From Chlorokybus atmophyticus (Eukaryota; Streptophyta; Chlorokybophyceae; Chlorokybales; Chlorokybaceae): a stretch of DNA of 64,000 nt. The position numbers were made by a program, and so were the translations under genes. Where the stretch lies: positions 983,099 to 1,047,098 of the forward strand of contig RHPI01003642.1 in assembly GCA_009103225.1 (NCBI GenBank), in the 5' to 3' direction. Under the pieces are notes generated by a model. It was not told where the DNA came from, did no database searches, and worked only from the letters and a program-made list of their open reading frames with translations. Below, piece after piece: positions 1 through 11,535 of this stretch. Positions within the stretch are counted from its first letter, which is position 1. Each line of letters begins with the position of its first letter.

Positions 1-1475
1 TGGGTGTACAGGATATGCGCAGTGCTGTGTGTCACTTACTGTAACCAAGCTGTTGATATAGACGTACACACTGTCTTGGCAACACTTGCGTACGCATTGC
101 ACGTTTGTACGTATTGGTTTTTGGTGGTTGAGCGAACAATAGTAACACTTACTTGAGGGGCTTGAAGGTGAAGAGTGTCCATTCGCCGCCCAGGCTGGAT
201 GCGGTGTTATTCAGTCAACATGTTGCAATGCTCTTTGTCTGTTTTGCTGTGAAGTGTTGCGATTTGGAAGCTGCGTCCCGCTGGAAGGGGCAGGCTAGCT
301 CGCTTACATGTGTATTGCTGCATTGCGCTTGTGTAACATGGTCTGTATACAGACCATACTGCAGCATGTTGATAATCAACTGAGTGTTTGAACATGATCG
401 TGTTTCCATCATGAAGATCACTTAAAGGTGACAGTTGAAGACTATGATGCTTGCAGACTCGTATTCATCATGCACATGCCAATAGCACAGAGCTCAATAG
501 GTGCCTCCTTAACATCCGCTTCTCCAGCCACCGCATCTGGTACAATTTTCGTTGCACCAAACATCAATGTACGGACTGCAACCAGTCTGCGGCTCATATT
601 TGTCTCAGCATATTGGCATGTGTACTGCCTATATATTGACAAAAGATTGAGAGCCTGTGCCGGCACCTGCGACAAAGTGCAATGCATACGGTATGAGAGA
701 ACACCAACAAACAGTAGATCAAGCACTGCACAACGACAACTACAAATTTGGCTGGGGGGTGTAGTTTGTAAGCCAACCAACCAAGTACCCAACTGCCCTA
801 TGTATAACATAGTATGCAAGGATTGTGGCATGCATGAGAATGTAGCAAACATGCATGCAGTCCGCACACTACACCATCGCACTCTTATATTCAACACCGG
901 GATGTCCAAGCGCACTACTTATCTACCTTCACTACTGCCTGTACCCCGTGCACACAATGTATACTAGTGTGCATGTAATGCCTGAGTGGTTGTGATGCAT
1001 TGCATGCGCGTGCCTAATAGCACGTCATGTCTCCTGTACACATGCATGCATGTGTAATTACCTGTACAACACGACCAGGTTTTGTACAGGTTTGTGCGTG
1101 CGTGCAAATGCAGTGGGTGGCAGCCAGAAGATGGGAGGGGTAGGGTGGTAATGCATGTAGCACACCCCTATGTACTCTTCATACCATGTTTACATCTTGA
1201 GGTATATGCTCTTCTTGCATTGCAGCACAGATGCGTAGTAATCGTCATTGTTGCAAATGGCAAGTGTTAATTGCCAGGTTTGCAGAACAGCCTGTTGAAA
1301 TGTACACAACAGAGACGCCTGTGACAATGATAACCTGAGAGCAGCACACCAGGGCTATATTGGAATTGATCAACGCATACTAATGCAACTAGCGCGCGCG
1401 CGAAACACGAAACCTAGCTTGAACGCTGCTTCTAAGCTACTCGTCTCTGGGCTCCTAGTACAGTGCTTTCGGCTC
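1..1475. other. Spacer, no supportable gene
   Basis: Nothing recognisable is encoded on either strand. Several 60-180 codon open frames exist, but they overlap on both strands, lack domain-like sequence and show no splice-consistent extension. The stretch is rich in TGCATG and GTGTAC-type words, as are the introns of this window. The last 80 bases before 1476 probably include the 3' untranslated region of the eIF3j gene on the minus strand. Confidence 0.6.
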
Positions 1476-2695
1476 TCACATAAAATCATAATCGTCCGTA
1501 TCGTCAACAGTGAAGCGGTCATCATCAAAGCTGTCCACGTTGAGCACTTTCTTCTTCGCGGGCGCTGTGGAGGCATCAATCAGTAGGAACAAGGCTAAAG
1601 ACGACAAACTTGTGCAGCAGCGCAAGTGCACAACAACACACGCACCTTTTTTCTTGGATCCTGTTGCGGCCTTCTCGGCCTTTTGCTTCTCATTTGCAAT
1701 GACAGTGAGGGAGCTCGCCTGGGTCTTGACTTCTTCAGACTTCATATTGGTCGTCGCCTTTCTCATGAGTGACTTGAGCATTGCCGCATAGTGTATACTT
1801 GACTGCGAGGATCAAACAACAGAGTGTCAGGGCGACCACGCATGCCCACATAAGCGAATCCGGAACAAGGCTTGGGCTTTATTGCAAATGCACATGCAAT
1901 GAAAGAGCACAACAATTCGCTCACCTCATAGGCCACAATTTTTGAGGCGACCATCTCGCCATAGAGGACAAAATCATCTTCAGACTTGGGAATCATTGCG
2001 TCCAAGTCAATAGCCTTGCCATCACCACCAAACAGCTCCTTCGCGTTCTGAAAATCGCTCTCTTCCACTAGCCGCTGCTGCCTCATCTTCTCCGCAATGG
2101 GATCGGCAAGCCGCTCATCCTTAGCAACACCTCTGCTCTCGTCATACTCCTTCTTCTTCTTAGATGCTTTCTTCTCAGCCTGAACAGACAAGGCACAACT
2201 GCGCTTTGCACATGAACACAGTGCATGCATCCAACACTATATCAATAGAGTACTACTAGTGTGAGTGGCACACAAAGCAACCGGCTTGCGCTTACAGCTG
2301 GTTTTGGTGTGGGTGAGGACTTGGAAGTCTCCTCTTCCTCCTCTTCTTCATCCTCGCCTTTCCACTTGGCAGCGGGAGGCGGTTCGGCTACCTTTGGCGG
2401 AACCACAAGGTCTGGTTCAAAGTCCTCGTCATCTGGAACACCGAGAAAAGAAGAGAGAATTCTCACCCAAGTGGCGTTACATGCACGCCTCAAACAAATG
2501 TCGCACAACACTCTGCCAGCTGCGTTGCAAGCCATGTGCATGCTGCAGCTATGCGCATGCAGGCTTTCTTGTTTCACAAACCCTGTGTGTGAAATGCTGC
2601 ACCCAATTACAGCATGCGCAGCATAATCAGTCACAACGACAACGGCTCAGACGTGGTAGTAAAGCAACTGAACAAAACTGACCCCAAGAAGCCAT
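1476..2695 (-). CDS. EIF3J: Translation initiation factor eIF3 subunit j
   Basis: Encodes a 216-residue eIF3j (HCR1) homologue, the loosely bound eIF3 subunit that contacts the 40S decoding centre and promotes mRNA binding and recycling. Exons on the minus strand are 2695-2683, 2432-2296, 2179-1925, 1802-1646 and 1564-1476, and all phases close. The N-terminus reads MASWDDEDFEPD, then an acidic run (KWKGEDEEEEEE), a Lys-rich stretch and the family core (LADPIAEKMRQQRLVEESDF, DAMIPKSEDDF). It ends in DDYDFM before TGA, like the DYEDFM end of animal eIF3j. The start is the ATG at 2695 because it alone gives the typical WDDE opening after splicing. The first coding exon is only 13 nt. The family assignment is from motifs I know, and the length is near the usual 220-260 residues. 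Confidence 0.93.
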
Positions 2696-5257
2696 GTTGG
2701 TGCAGGCAGGTGCAGGTTGGTGTGGTGGACGCGCAGCGTCCGGTCAGTCAAAGGTGTATGTTACGAGCGAAAGGAGTGAGGAAGCCAATGAATGAGTGCA
2801 GCGCCGTCGTCTCTACTCGAGCAGGCAACTCCAGCCATAAACCACCACCACCCAGCAGATGAACACCAGCAGCAGCACAGCTGTGCCTCCACTTGCCTCA
2901 ACCCAATCTCCCTTGGCTCAACTCAGACCAGCAGACAAACACGGTCCGTTGCCTTTCAGTATGCCTTCCTCTCGCTTGCGTCACGGAGAACAGCTCGCTG
3001 CACCAGGAGGCGGCGGCAGCGGCGGCGGTGCGTCCAACACTGCGTATGTGACAGCCGGCTAGGGTTTGCGGCTCAACCAGTGCATGTGTTTGTGTGTGCA
3101 GGTTGCATGATGTCGGAGGCGGAGTGGTGACCCGCAGGTTACATGAACTTCTGAAAGGGTATTGGGGACCCCAATTTGGGGTCCCCAATACCCTTTCAGG
3201 GGGGCTCATGTTGTGAAGCATAGCGATGCTAATTCATGCTCAACCAACACACGTTCCCAACCACGCACAAAACGCACACAAAGGTAACAAGGCACAGCAA
3301 GACAAGATTAAGGAAAGGCTTAGAGCAGTTGTGGGCCAATGGTACAGCCATAACATGAGGCCCTACTGTGGGCGGTCCACAAGTTATAAACCACAACATG
3401 GCCTGCAGTCACACTATTAATGTAAGAGATATGATACGGATGCAATAACCATTAACAAGCACACACAATCTTCGTTTTTTTGCTTATACAATTACACTTT
3501 GCATCTTTCGTACGAACAGAAGCAGTAGACTTGGCAATCAAAACATGGGCGAAAAATATGGTTGTGTTCAAAGAAAGTCACATGAGTTGTGTGACCCGTT
3601 CGGTCTTCTCGCATGCATAAAATGTCAAGCACATATTGGCATGAATGCATATATGTGTGTATATGCATCACGTCACGCGAGTCACGTGTGATAATATATT
3701 GCATCAACAGTATTTTAACATGTTAAAGGCAGTATTCGTAGGCATAAAAAGCATATATTTACCATTCGTAGCTTATTACAAGTTGTTCAGCTTCTTTTGC
3801 ATGCATTTCTTTTGTACGCATTGTGTATGATGTTGTCTTCCTATGCGATTTGAATTCTATGCGCGATATGTTTATACACAGCGAGTTTCACTTCGCAAGA
3901 TGCGCGCAAGTTGTTACAAGTTAGTCCAATAAAGTGACTTTGCATATCTCTTAATATTTTTCTTTGTTCTTATTTCCACTGATGCAGACCCCTTGAACAT
4001 AACATTAACAAATTTAAATACAGATCCTTGACATACATATCGTGAGTACGTTATGAGTGACTTGCTTTTGCGTGATGTACGTTGAGATTATTGAGCTGTG
4101 AATGCAAGCAAAGCTGTTGATGTTAATATCTTTGACTTAACATGCCACATTAAGCATAAAGTATTTTCATATTGGCGTGCTGATGCTATAAACGTGGTAC
4201 AAATAAGCATCATCTAGGAACAAGATCTGTTAAAATGTTGCATGCAATGCTTTTGGTTGTTCATGAGCTTTGATGCACTATTTCAACATGCACTCTTCAT
4301 ACATTATGCAGAAATCACACCGATCAAAATACACATGTGATTGGACTACTTTTAGCTGATACACGGGGTTGTAATCTGCAATAAACTCACACACATCGTT
4401 GTGCACACAATTGCACGTGAAGCATATATCAATCAAAAGCAATTTGCACATGTGCATGGAGTCAAGCCTTATTGTGGTTGATATGAAGAAATTATACTAC
4501 TAGTTAAAAGTTAAATAAGTACTGATATGCAAAACACAAACCCGATTTATAATCATATCACTCTCATGCTTACTTGACCGCCTTGTGAATTCTTCCTCAA
4601 TTCCACAAGAAAAAGTGCCTGCTAATTGCACGCTGCAAAGAAGAGTTGTATCTGTCCACAACTTGCCAGTTGAGTTTCATGCGTAACTTGCGACAAAAGT
4701 TTATTATAGCAATTACCGCAAAGCTGAAGCGCTTGCAATACATATTCCACCCTGTAATAAACTTCACGCATGGCATACATTATACACTCAGCGGTTTGAG
4801 TGCACAGAAGACAATAGAAACCAGCACAACAGGAGTCCTGCTACAGCACATGATAGCATAATGCAGACCATATCTGATATGCATAGCTGAACTCTGGGCT
4901 GCAAACAATCATGAAATGCTAGCCACCACTGGCACAATGTCAACAGATTACAAACAGCCTGTGCACCGTTGCCATTGCCATCTGTGCAATCCGGGAAACC
5001 CTAAGTGCAACGCGAATCACAAAACTCGCATGGGGTGTGGAGTTGACAGTAGTATGGAAGGTTGGAATGGTCTGGCGTGGCACAAAATGTAGGTGACTGC
5101 CAACAAATAATCAGCACAAGCACTGCTACTCAGCCGCACATGTGTACTTAGTCAACCCTACCAACACCGTGGAAAGATTTCAGCACGCGTCACCAACCAA
5201 AGGTAGCCACACCCGCAAGCCACCACAATTCAAACTGCACAGCACCAGCCGGCACTG
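2696..5257. other. Spacer between eIF3j and the AP2 gene
   Basis: No gene is supportable. 2696-3140 contains the eIF3j 5' flank and a short GGC-rich run near 3010. A near-perfect foldback lies at 3151-3199 (listed separately). About 3420-4900 is AT-rich, with scattered CACAC/TGCATG words and no long open frame. Confidence 0.6.
3151..3199. repeat. Perfect 24-bp inverted repeat with 1-nt loop
   Basis: Left arm 3151-3174 (begins CTGAAAGGGTATTGGGG) is followed by one T and its exact reverse complement at 3176-3199. Nothing in the flanks looks like a gene end, so this is a foldback or MITE-like remnant rather than a terminator. Imperfect CATGA/TCATG matches lie just outside the arms. Confidence 0.9.
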
Positions 5258-7487
5258 TTACGTCCTTTCTAGTCCAACATGCGGCATGGGTCTCACTACG
5301 GAAGGCTGCACCTGTGTAGTCATCCTGAACAGAAGGCGCTCCATCTGCATCTGCCCGTTCAACAACGGCGCCATGAACTGGTCGCTTGCTGAGTGACACC
5401 ACGTCTCCACGGCCGACACCTGCAGCTCGATTTGGTGCACGCGCGTGTCTAGCTGCTCAACTCGCGACTGAATCTCAATCAACTTGGACTCAATCCGCTG
5501 CTGTCCAGCCAGAAGTTGAAGCCAGGCACTATCTGGAGCTGTGAAAGCATCATCGTGGAGTCAGTTGACAACCTTGTGCCACTGCCACTGTCATCCTAGT
5601 CAACAGCCATGGCGACATATGTGTTGAGTCGGTCTAGGTCTGCTTGTATACCTGACTTGAGACCGGGATGCCCTTGAAAAGACTCCTCAGCAGCATGTGG
5701 GCCAGAGCGCACATATGGGTCTGACACTTCTGCACACATGCACACGTGCAGAAAGCGAGTGAACATGAGAGCCTAAATGATTCCATGATACTGCAACTGA
5801 GACGTGCGCCAGGACATGATGCAACAGAAAAGTGCTGATAACAAAAATACGCCACATATTACTGGAGGGACAGTGCAGTGTTGGCAACAGCGCTGTGAAG
5901 GTATGCGCATGTGATCAACACGTACCAACTTTAACAGGAGAGTTCACAAATGCAGGTGTGCGTGCAGCTTTGGAGCGCCGGTTGACAGGTTGAGGACTGG
6001 GCTGTGGTGTGCCGCTATCATCAGCACCCAAAGCCCCTTTCCTCTTTTTCAATGGCCTGGCATTCTCGTGCCTGAACCCATTCTCCTGTCGCGCTGCATC
6101 AGCAATAGGGGACTGGGCAGCAGGAGCATGCCCAGCAGTGCCAGTGGTTCCCACGGGTTGCTGCTGTCCTGTGGGCGTTCCTGCTGCTGCTTGCTCATCA
6201 GGAGCTGCAATACAACACACTTGGCGTCACCAGCCATCATTGTCTCAACGAGCACAACTCTGTTGCTGCCACGGACACAGCCACAATCAGGAGTGTGAGC
6301 TCACCTGGAAAGCCGTCAACAAAGTCCATGGGAAACATGCTTTGGTTGGTGAGAGCGTTGGGGCCATCACGGGCCCTGACAGCCCTATCGTAAGCCAGTG
6401 CTGCGTCTTTCTCTCGTGCAAAATAGCCCAAACTCCTATCCTTGCCGTCGCTGTACATCTTCGCTCGCCATTTGTTGCTGCTTTTGCTGAATGTCACTCC
6501 TCTAAACTTGGAGGCCTGCTTACCATTTGAAGCTGCGGCAGGCCCTTTCGTAGGGTCGTCTGCAGCAGGAGTCTTTCGCTTTGCTCCAGGAAACGTAAGC
6601 AACTCTGCAGCTGGAGTACAGACAAAGTTTCATGCAGCCGCTACTGACTTATCTCTTGTTAGCTTATGACATGCACGCAGCTGCAGGACCATGACCACCA
6701 GGCAACCGACCCTCTTGCCCTGCAGATCAAACTTACCGCCTGCTCGACAAGCATCCTCATAACTGGCTCCCACATTGTAATCACCCGTCACAGCGTCCGA
6801 GTCTGGCGGTCCCGCGGGATGCGGGCTGGCGGAGCTTTGCAGGCGAGGGCTCGCAAGATCTTCAGGCGCAACAGACACTGTGGCAGTATTCTTGCCCCTT
6901 CGAAGCCCTGCTTGGGACGCACCTAAAGAAGTCGTCGTCGTCATCATCATCATCACCAACTAAGCACATGATAGTTACTTGGGACTACAAAGCTGACAAG
7001 CTGGCTATGCTGCATTATTGGGCGAATGCAAACAGCGAGCGACTTCAGCAAACTTAGTGCATAAGCGAGCCTTGCTTCACAAGTAGAGTGGCCTACGGGA
7101 GTACCAAGTGCTTGGCTGACATGAGCAGAACAGTGAAGCCCCACCTGAGACGCTATCTGGTGAGGGCTGCCCCTGTCCCCGTGCTTGTGCTTGTGCTTCT
7201 GCTTGTGCTTGATGGGGAGGCGATGGCACTGGTGGTTGGCGCTGCTGATGCTGCAGCTGCTTACCACCGTGATTTCCTTTTCCGTCCTTTGCATTGCACT
7301 GCGCTTCATCATCCGTCTCCTCATGCCCTCCCGCGTCGGACACGGCGTCGCTGCGCACATCGTCCTGCCGGCCAGTCGCCGCCGCATGGTCCGGAGGCGG
7401 TTCGACCGGGCTGCTGTCCCCGCTGGCCGGAGCCTTCTCCACCTCTGAGACGGCTGCCTGCATGACCATGCCAGCTGAGGGGGGCAT
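5258..7487 (-). CDS. Single AP2-domain transcription factor
   Basis: Predicted 464-residue nuclear DNA-binding protein. Exons on the minus strand are 7487-7145, 6922-6737, 6610-6305, 6204-5926 and 5538-5258; all four introns are phase 1. The AP2/ERF domain lies at about residues 210-270 in exon 3: FRGVTFSKSSNKWRAKM, then GYFAREKDAALAYDRAVRA, the usual YRG and RAYD-type elements. Residues 1-175 are Gln/Ala/Pro-rich and probably disordered. A basic patch (PLKKRKG) in exon 4 could be a nuclear signal. The last exon encodes a heptad-like helix (IESKLIEIQSRVEQLDTRV), suggesting dimerisation. The start at 7487 is the first ATG in the open exon; an upstream exon cannot be excluded. The target genes cannot be inferred. 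It is divergent from the TyrRS gene. Confidence 0.82.
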
Positions 7488-7940
7488 GCGCTCGGTCCTG
7501 ATGACAGCCGGCCCCAACCCCAGACCAAGGCGATCCAGGCCAAGCCGGTGGCACACGCCGCCCCAGCGGCGGCGGCCTCTACTCCTGCTGCGCTACACCT
7601 CCATGCCCAGCGACGCCCACCAGGCCTTGCAGCAGCCGACCGTTCTCACACGCAACGCACGCACACAGCAGGCTACTCGCATACAGAAGCTTGGCCTGGC
7701 CTGGCTATGGCCGACCAGGCCACAGCCAGGCCAGCAGCCAGGCCGGCAGCCAGCTCTCGCATGCTAAAACGCCCCGCCGCACAGTTCACCGCCGATCGCA
7801 CAGCGCGCGACACTAGCAAAGCACGTAACCAATGGCGCCTAGCGTCACGCTCTTAGCATCACACTAGATTCTCAGAGTGATGCGTGACGCTGGCGCCCCC
7901 TGCTTCAGGCGGCGGCAGCTTCCGCTTGCTGTGCGGCGAC
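7488..7940. promoter_or_regulatory. Divergent promoter, AP2 gene / TyrRS
   Basis: This 453-base GC-rich stretch separates two divergently transcribed genes, so it must hold both 5' untranslated regions and promoters. GGCCAGGC/GCCAGGCC-type repeats occur at 7690-7750. No TATA box is obvious. Confidence 0.55.
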
Positions 7941-10484
7941 ATGGCGGAGGCGGCGGCTGCGGAGGCGCAGGCGCAAGCGGAGGAGCAGGAGCAGAGCATT
8001 CAGGAGCCAGCAGCGTCCTCGAAGCAAGTGCTGGAGGCTGCGAAAGCCGCTGCTGACACGCCGGCGGATGGCGTCACTGCGCAACTGCAGGGGTGGGTGC
8101 ATGAGAGGACGGTCATTGTTGGTGTCGTGGTTGTTGTTCAGGCTGCGCATGTTGATGCTACATAGCATAGCTTTTTTATTGGGGTCGCAGGTTGTCTCTG
8201 GAAGAGCGTTATGCACTTGCGAGGAGCGTAGGAGAGGAGTGCATTCAGGAGGATGAGCTGCGCAACTTACTGGATAAGAAGAAGGACCCAGTATGCTACG
8301 ATGGGTTTGAGCCGTCAGGACGCATGCACATTGCGCAGGTGCGCTTGGCAACTGGCAAGAGAGAACACGTTCCATTGTCATTTGTGTATCGTACGAACGT
8401 GCTGCATGCAGCTCATCCTGCAGCACGTTCGGACGATGCATCCTAGTTGACAGTCATGCTGGGGTGTGCGCATACGTCAAAGCAATATACTACTGCCAAT
8501 GCTTGCATTACCGGCAATGCTTGCGTGTGTTGTTGCTTTGCAAGCATAGCATAACAAAGTCGCAGCATTGGCGGAGACCTCATAGAACTACGCGAGCGCG
8601 CACAAGCTTACTGTGTGCACTGCACGCATTGGAAGTGACATTCCCTTGTTCGCAGGGTGTCATGAAGGCTTTGAACGTGAACAAGTTGACGAAGGCGGGG
8701 TGCATATTTAAGTTCTGGATTGCTGATTGGTTTGCCCTACTGAACAACAAGATGGGCGGCGACCTCAAGAAGATTCAGACGGTATGCTAGCACTGGATTG
8801 CATGCTGTGCCCAAGGCATTGCGGTAGGTCAGCATTGCATGTTCCATGCATTGCCCATTTCGGCCTGTGGAGCAGGTAGGGAAGTACATGATGGAGGTAT
8901 GGAAGGCTGTGGGAATGGATATGTCGAGGGTGCGGTTTCTGTGGTCTTCTGAGGAGATCAACGGACGCGCAGATAAGTACTGGCCACTAGTGATGGACAT
9001 TGCACGCAGGAACAAGCTGCCTCGCATCATTCGGTAAGCCTCTATGCGAAGATTTGCGGGTTGATTCATCTACACTGGCAGCATGCCTTCTATCAGCGAC
9101 TGCTAATGAATGGTTATTCTTGCTCGCTCTCATCCTCAGTCATGTGTTTTACAGGTGCTCACAGATTATGGGGCGCAACGAGACTGATGACCTCTCCGCA
9201 GCACAGATATTTTACCCTTGCATGCAGTGCGCGGACATCTTCTTTCTAGAGGTACTGTGGTTCCATAACGCCAGTGTGTGAGATTGCCATACAACCTGCC
9301 ACATGTATTGCCTCTGACCTTCGGTAGCTTACCTGTCCTCTCATGGTCTTGGTTGCTACTCATGTTGCTGTCCAAGTTTTTGTCCTATTAGCCCTTGTGC
9401 TGTGCGGTGGTACTGTACATTTGCTGCCTGTCTGACGTGGTGTCACTTGGCAGGCAGATATTTGCCAGTTAGGCGTAGATCAGAGGAAAGTAAACGTGTT
9501 GGCGCGTGAGTACTGCGATGACATCAAGCGCAAAAACAAGCCCATTATTTTGTCACATCGTATCCACACGCCTTTAGTGTGCCAGTTGCCACTTACCAAT
9601 GTGCTTTGCCGCTCTTGTCATGTTCACAAAGGGCAACTCCTTGACAACATCATCAGACATGCTGATGGGCCTACAACAAGGGCAAGAAAAGATGTCAAAA
9701 AGTGATCCGGACTCTGCCATCTTCATGGAAGACTCAGAGGTTGGTTTCTATCGTCTTCTCTCTATGGTACAACGCTGTTGCATGATGGTGAATGTGCTTG
9801 AAGCGTCTGTATGTTACTTGGCAGTTACATTGGCTATTTTTGTGGCTTGATGTACGCTTTGGTTGAATAGGCGGATGTCAATCTGAAGATCAAGAAGGCT
9901 TACTGTCCACCCCAAACCATTGCCGGCAATCCCTGCATTGAGTACATTCTTTACATTGTGATGCCATGGTACGGACAGTTTGAAGTGGAGCGAAAACCAG
10001 ACAATGGCGGCATCAAGTAAGGGTTAAGCACGAATACAAGTAAATGTTTCACGAGACAAAATCGGTTCAGTGCAGTGGCATGGTTCACCACATATATGCA
10101 TGCACGCAGAGTTTACACCACTTCCACGGAGCTGATAGAGGACTACGAAAGCGGTGCCCTTCATCCAGGCGACTTGAAGCCTTCCCTGGCAAAGGCGTTG
10201 AACCAGATTCTTGAGGTTAGTGCGGGGTCAGTGACTTCGTTTTCTACTGTTGGCCTGCTCTGCCTGACGCCTTGAGCGAGTTGCATGGTTGTACCTGATT
10301 CGCTTTTGCTGCGACAGCCTGTCAGGGAGCATTTCAAAACTGACCCTGCTGCCAAGAAGCTGCTGGCAACTGTCAAGGTGTGCAATTCTTCCGCAAGTCA
10401 TGGTTTTCTTGCGCGCTTTGTGTGTCCTTGCATTGGCTTGGCAAACCCTCACCCTTTCTGCAGGCGTACAAGGTCACTCGGTGA
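7941..10484 (+). CDS. Cytosolic tyrosyl-tRNA synthetase
   Basis: Class I aminoacyl-tRNA synthetase charging tRNA-Tyr, 400 residues, of the eukaryotic/archaeal type used in plant cytosol. Eleven exons: 7941-8092, 8191-8338, 8656-8781, 8876-9033, 9155-9251, 9454-9559, 9657-9739, 9871-10016, 10110-10215, 10318-10377, 10464-10484; all phases close. The HIGH-like motif is HIAQ at residues 97-100 in GFEPSGRMHIAQG. The KMSKS loop is exact at 274-278 (QQGQEKMSKSDP). Other family blocks are VGEECIQEDELRNLL, IADWFALLNNKMGGDLKKIQ and ADICQLGVDQRKVNVLAREY. The C-terminus stops after VKAYKVTR, so there is no EMAP-II domain. The first 50 residues form an Ala/Gln/Glu-rich extension. The start at 7941 is the first ATG in frame. 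Confidence 0.96.
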
Positions 10485-11535
10485 TACTGCACTTGCAGTT
10501 GGATAGCGAAGCCTTCTAGCAATTTCAAGCAAAGCGTTGAATTTTCCTGAATGTGAACTGGTTCGGATGCCTTTTGCGGTCGTGCTAGGCAGGTTGCGTG
10601 CAGGGCACCTGCAGTAGCACACACACTACTCTGCAGGACCGGGCACTACTCAGGGGCACCATTTTGGGCACTACTCTGCAAGACCGGGCGGGGCGTAGTT
10701 TGGCACTGAAAGTTGAGACGCGTGGTTGAGAGGGAGTGCTGTTGTGCATAAAGGTGCGCGTGGCGCGCCAAGATGTCAATTACAACAGCAATCTCCTGAG
10801 CGTGTGTTGGTCCGACAACTATATTCCCCGGCCAAAATTTCCAGTTTGTCTTGCTATCTAATCTTACTCTATGTGCAAGTTTGGCTGACTTTGCTTGTGC
10901 TACCATACCGTACATATGCAATGTGTAAGAAGATTCGTTGCAAAAAATAACAGAGATCGAGCTGCACTTCTCCCCCTTCGTAAAGAAGTGATCACTACAT
11001 ACACCGCAAAGGCCATGTCTTGCTTCATCTGGTCAGAGTGGTAAGGTGAACACATCGTCATCGTGTAAAGCATCCATGTGAGCTCGCCCTGCATGTAATA
11101 CAGCTGCAGCTCAAGGCGACATGAGAACTGGCTGATGATGTGCCACGTAAACCCTCCCCAAAAGCTTATGCTCCTTTGCCATTGAATGCCAAACAGTGTA
11201 TGCATGCAAGTCGTCTAAAGGCGCATAGTGCCTCAATTGAGCTGTGCATGAAAGCCGGCTGGCTGATCATAATACGCTTATTAGATACATGCTAATATAA
11301 TTCACCAACTGCATACTTGAAGCGTCACAACAGCAATAACACCCAACACAACTAGTTAAGAACATAGGCTGTATATTGCAGGTGACAACCTGTTCACAGC
11401 TAGGGTGGTCTAAATGAGCTGCTTCCACAGGAAGCAGTATTACTAATGGTATGTCTTGAAGCACACAGTACACGTTGACCAGCCAAAACCCCGTTGCTGC
11501 CGGCACAACAAAGCTAACTTCAGCATGGGTTGGCT
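10485..11535. other. Convergent spacer TyrRS / UVR8
   Basis: Both neighbouring genes end into this stretch, so it holds two 3' untranslated regions and no supportable coding sequence. A short direct repeat containing CACTACTCTGCA lies at 10624-10689 (listed separately). Confidence 0.6.
10624..10689. repeat. Direct repeat of CACTACTCTGCARGACCGGG
   Basis: The 20-base unit occurs at about 10625-10644 and 10670-10689 with one difference, separated by a shorter CACTACTCAGGGG copy. It lies about 140 bases downstream of the TyrRS stop. CACTAC is reminiscent of CACTA-element ends, but no element body is visible here. Confidence 0.7.

Noticed and set aside
428-967. 179-codon open frame on the plus strand near the left edge
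   Set aside because: It overlaps an equally long frame on the other strand, has no family-like blocks and no splice context; its composition follows the local TGCATG-rich DNA.
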